Origin: Acidobacteriota bacterium | GTDB lineage: Bacteria > Acidobacteriota > Terriglobia > Terriglobales > SCQP01 | NCBI GenBank assembly: GCA_021823305.1 | Contig: JAKAOE010000100.1 | Location: forward strand, 1-6,860 | DNA: 6,860 nt | Direction of reading: 5' to 3' | Shown here: positions 6,836 through 6,860 of the stretch, in pieces | Layout: each line of letters begins with the position of its first letter | Position numbering within the stretch: position 1 is the first letter of the stretch | Translations under genes and position numbers: made by a program | The notes under the pieces: model-generated | What the model was told of the DNA's origin: nothing | The model's database searches: none | What the model saw: only the letters and a program-made list of their open reading frames with translations

Positions 6836-6860
6836 GGGTCCCGCGCCAGTCAATAGGCCT

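Larger units (their letters stand above)
6597..6860. other. Non-coding, palindrome-rich region after the operon
   Basis: These 264 bp to the window edge hold no gene I can support. Open frames exist on both strands but have no RBS, no recognisable motif and Arg/Pro/Gly-rich shadow composition. The stretch is packed with GC-rich inverted repeats (6597-6616, 6646-6661, 6716-6743, 6763-6780, 6781-6790, 6817-6835). The part from about 6700 to 6760 has more A/T-containing words than the nearby genes and may be an interspersed repeat. No tRNA, promoter or start of a following gene is visible. Confidence 0.6.

Noticed and set aside
5213..6856. A 547-codon + strand frame running through the TPR-YceI gene and the tail
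   Set aside because: It overlaps the real gene in another frame, and its Arg/Gly/Ala/Pro-rich product shows no domain. It stays open only because stop codons are rare at this GC content.

Overview
The window looks like chromosomal DNA from a very GC-rich member of the Acidobacteriota. The main evidence is the second gene, which reads as a VWFA-related acidobacterial protein (the family modelled as TIGR03436). It follows an Oar-like TonB-dependent receptor of the glycine-rich type that is greatly expanded in this phylum. I have no basis for naming a genus.

Layout, all on the + strand: (1) 1-2930, the 3' part of a large outer-membrane receptor gene that begins before the window; (2) 2944-5247, a secreted VWFA-related protein; (3) 5250-6596, an exported protein that joins a TPR-like N-terminal half to a C-terminal YceI (lipocalin-like) domain; (4) 6597-6860, no convincing gene, but many GC-rich inverted repeats. 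The gaps between genes are 13 bp and 2 bp, so the three genes very probably form one transcript, with the last two translationally coupled. No promoter is visible; it should lie upstream of the window. The hairpins just after gene 3 are a plausible end for the transcript, although none has a T-tract.

Taken together this is a cell-envelope cassette: an outer-membrane barrel, a secreted VWFA-type protein, and a periplasmic or lipid-anchored TPR-YceI protein. A joint role in uptake or envelope assembly is inference; no substrate can be read from the sequence.

The points most worth a second look are a roughly 120-bp tract with foreign codon use and a perfect 8-bp hairpin, lying in frame between the signal peptide and mature part of the VWFA protein (it looks like an intergenic repeat absorbed into a coding sequence); the TPR-YceI fusion; the Gly/Arg repeat blocks in the receptor; and the palindrome-dense tail, which contains a hairpin of the same 8-bp stem/3-nt loop design.
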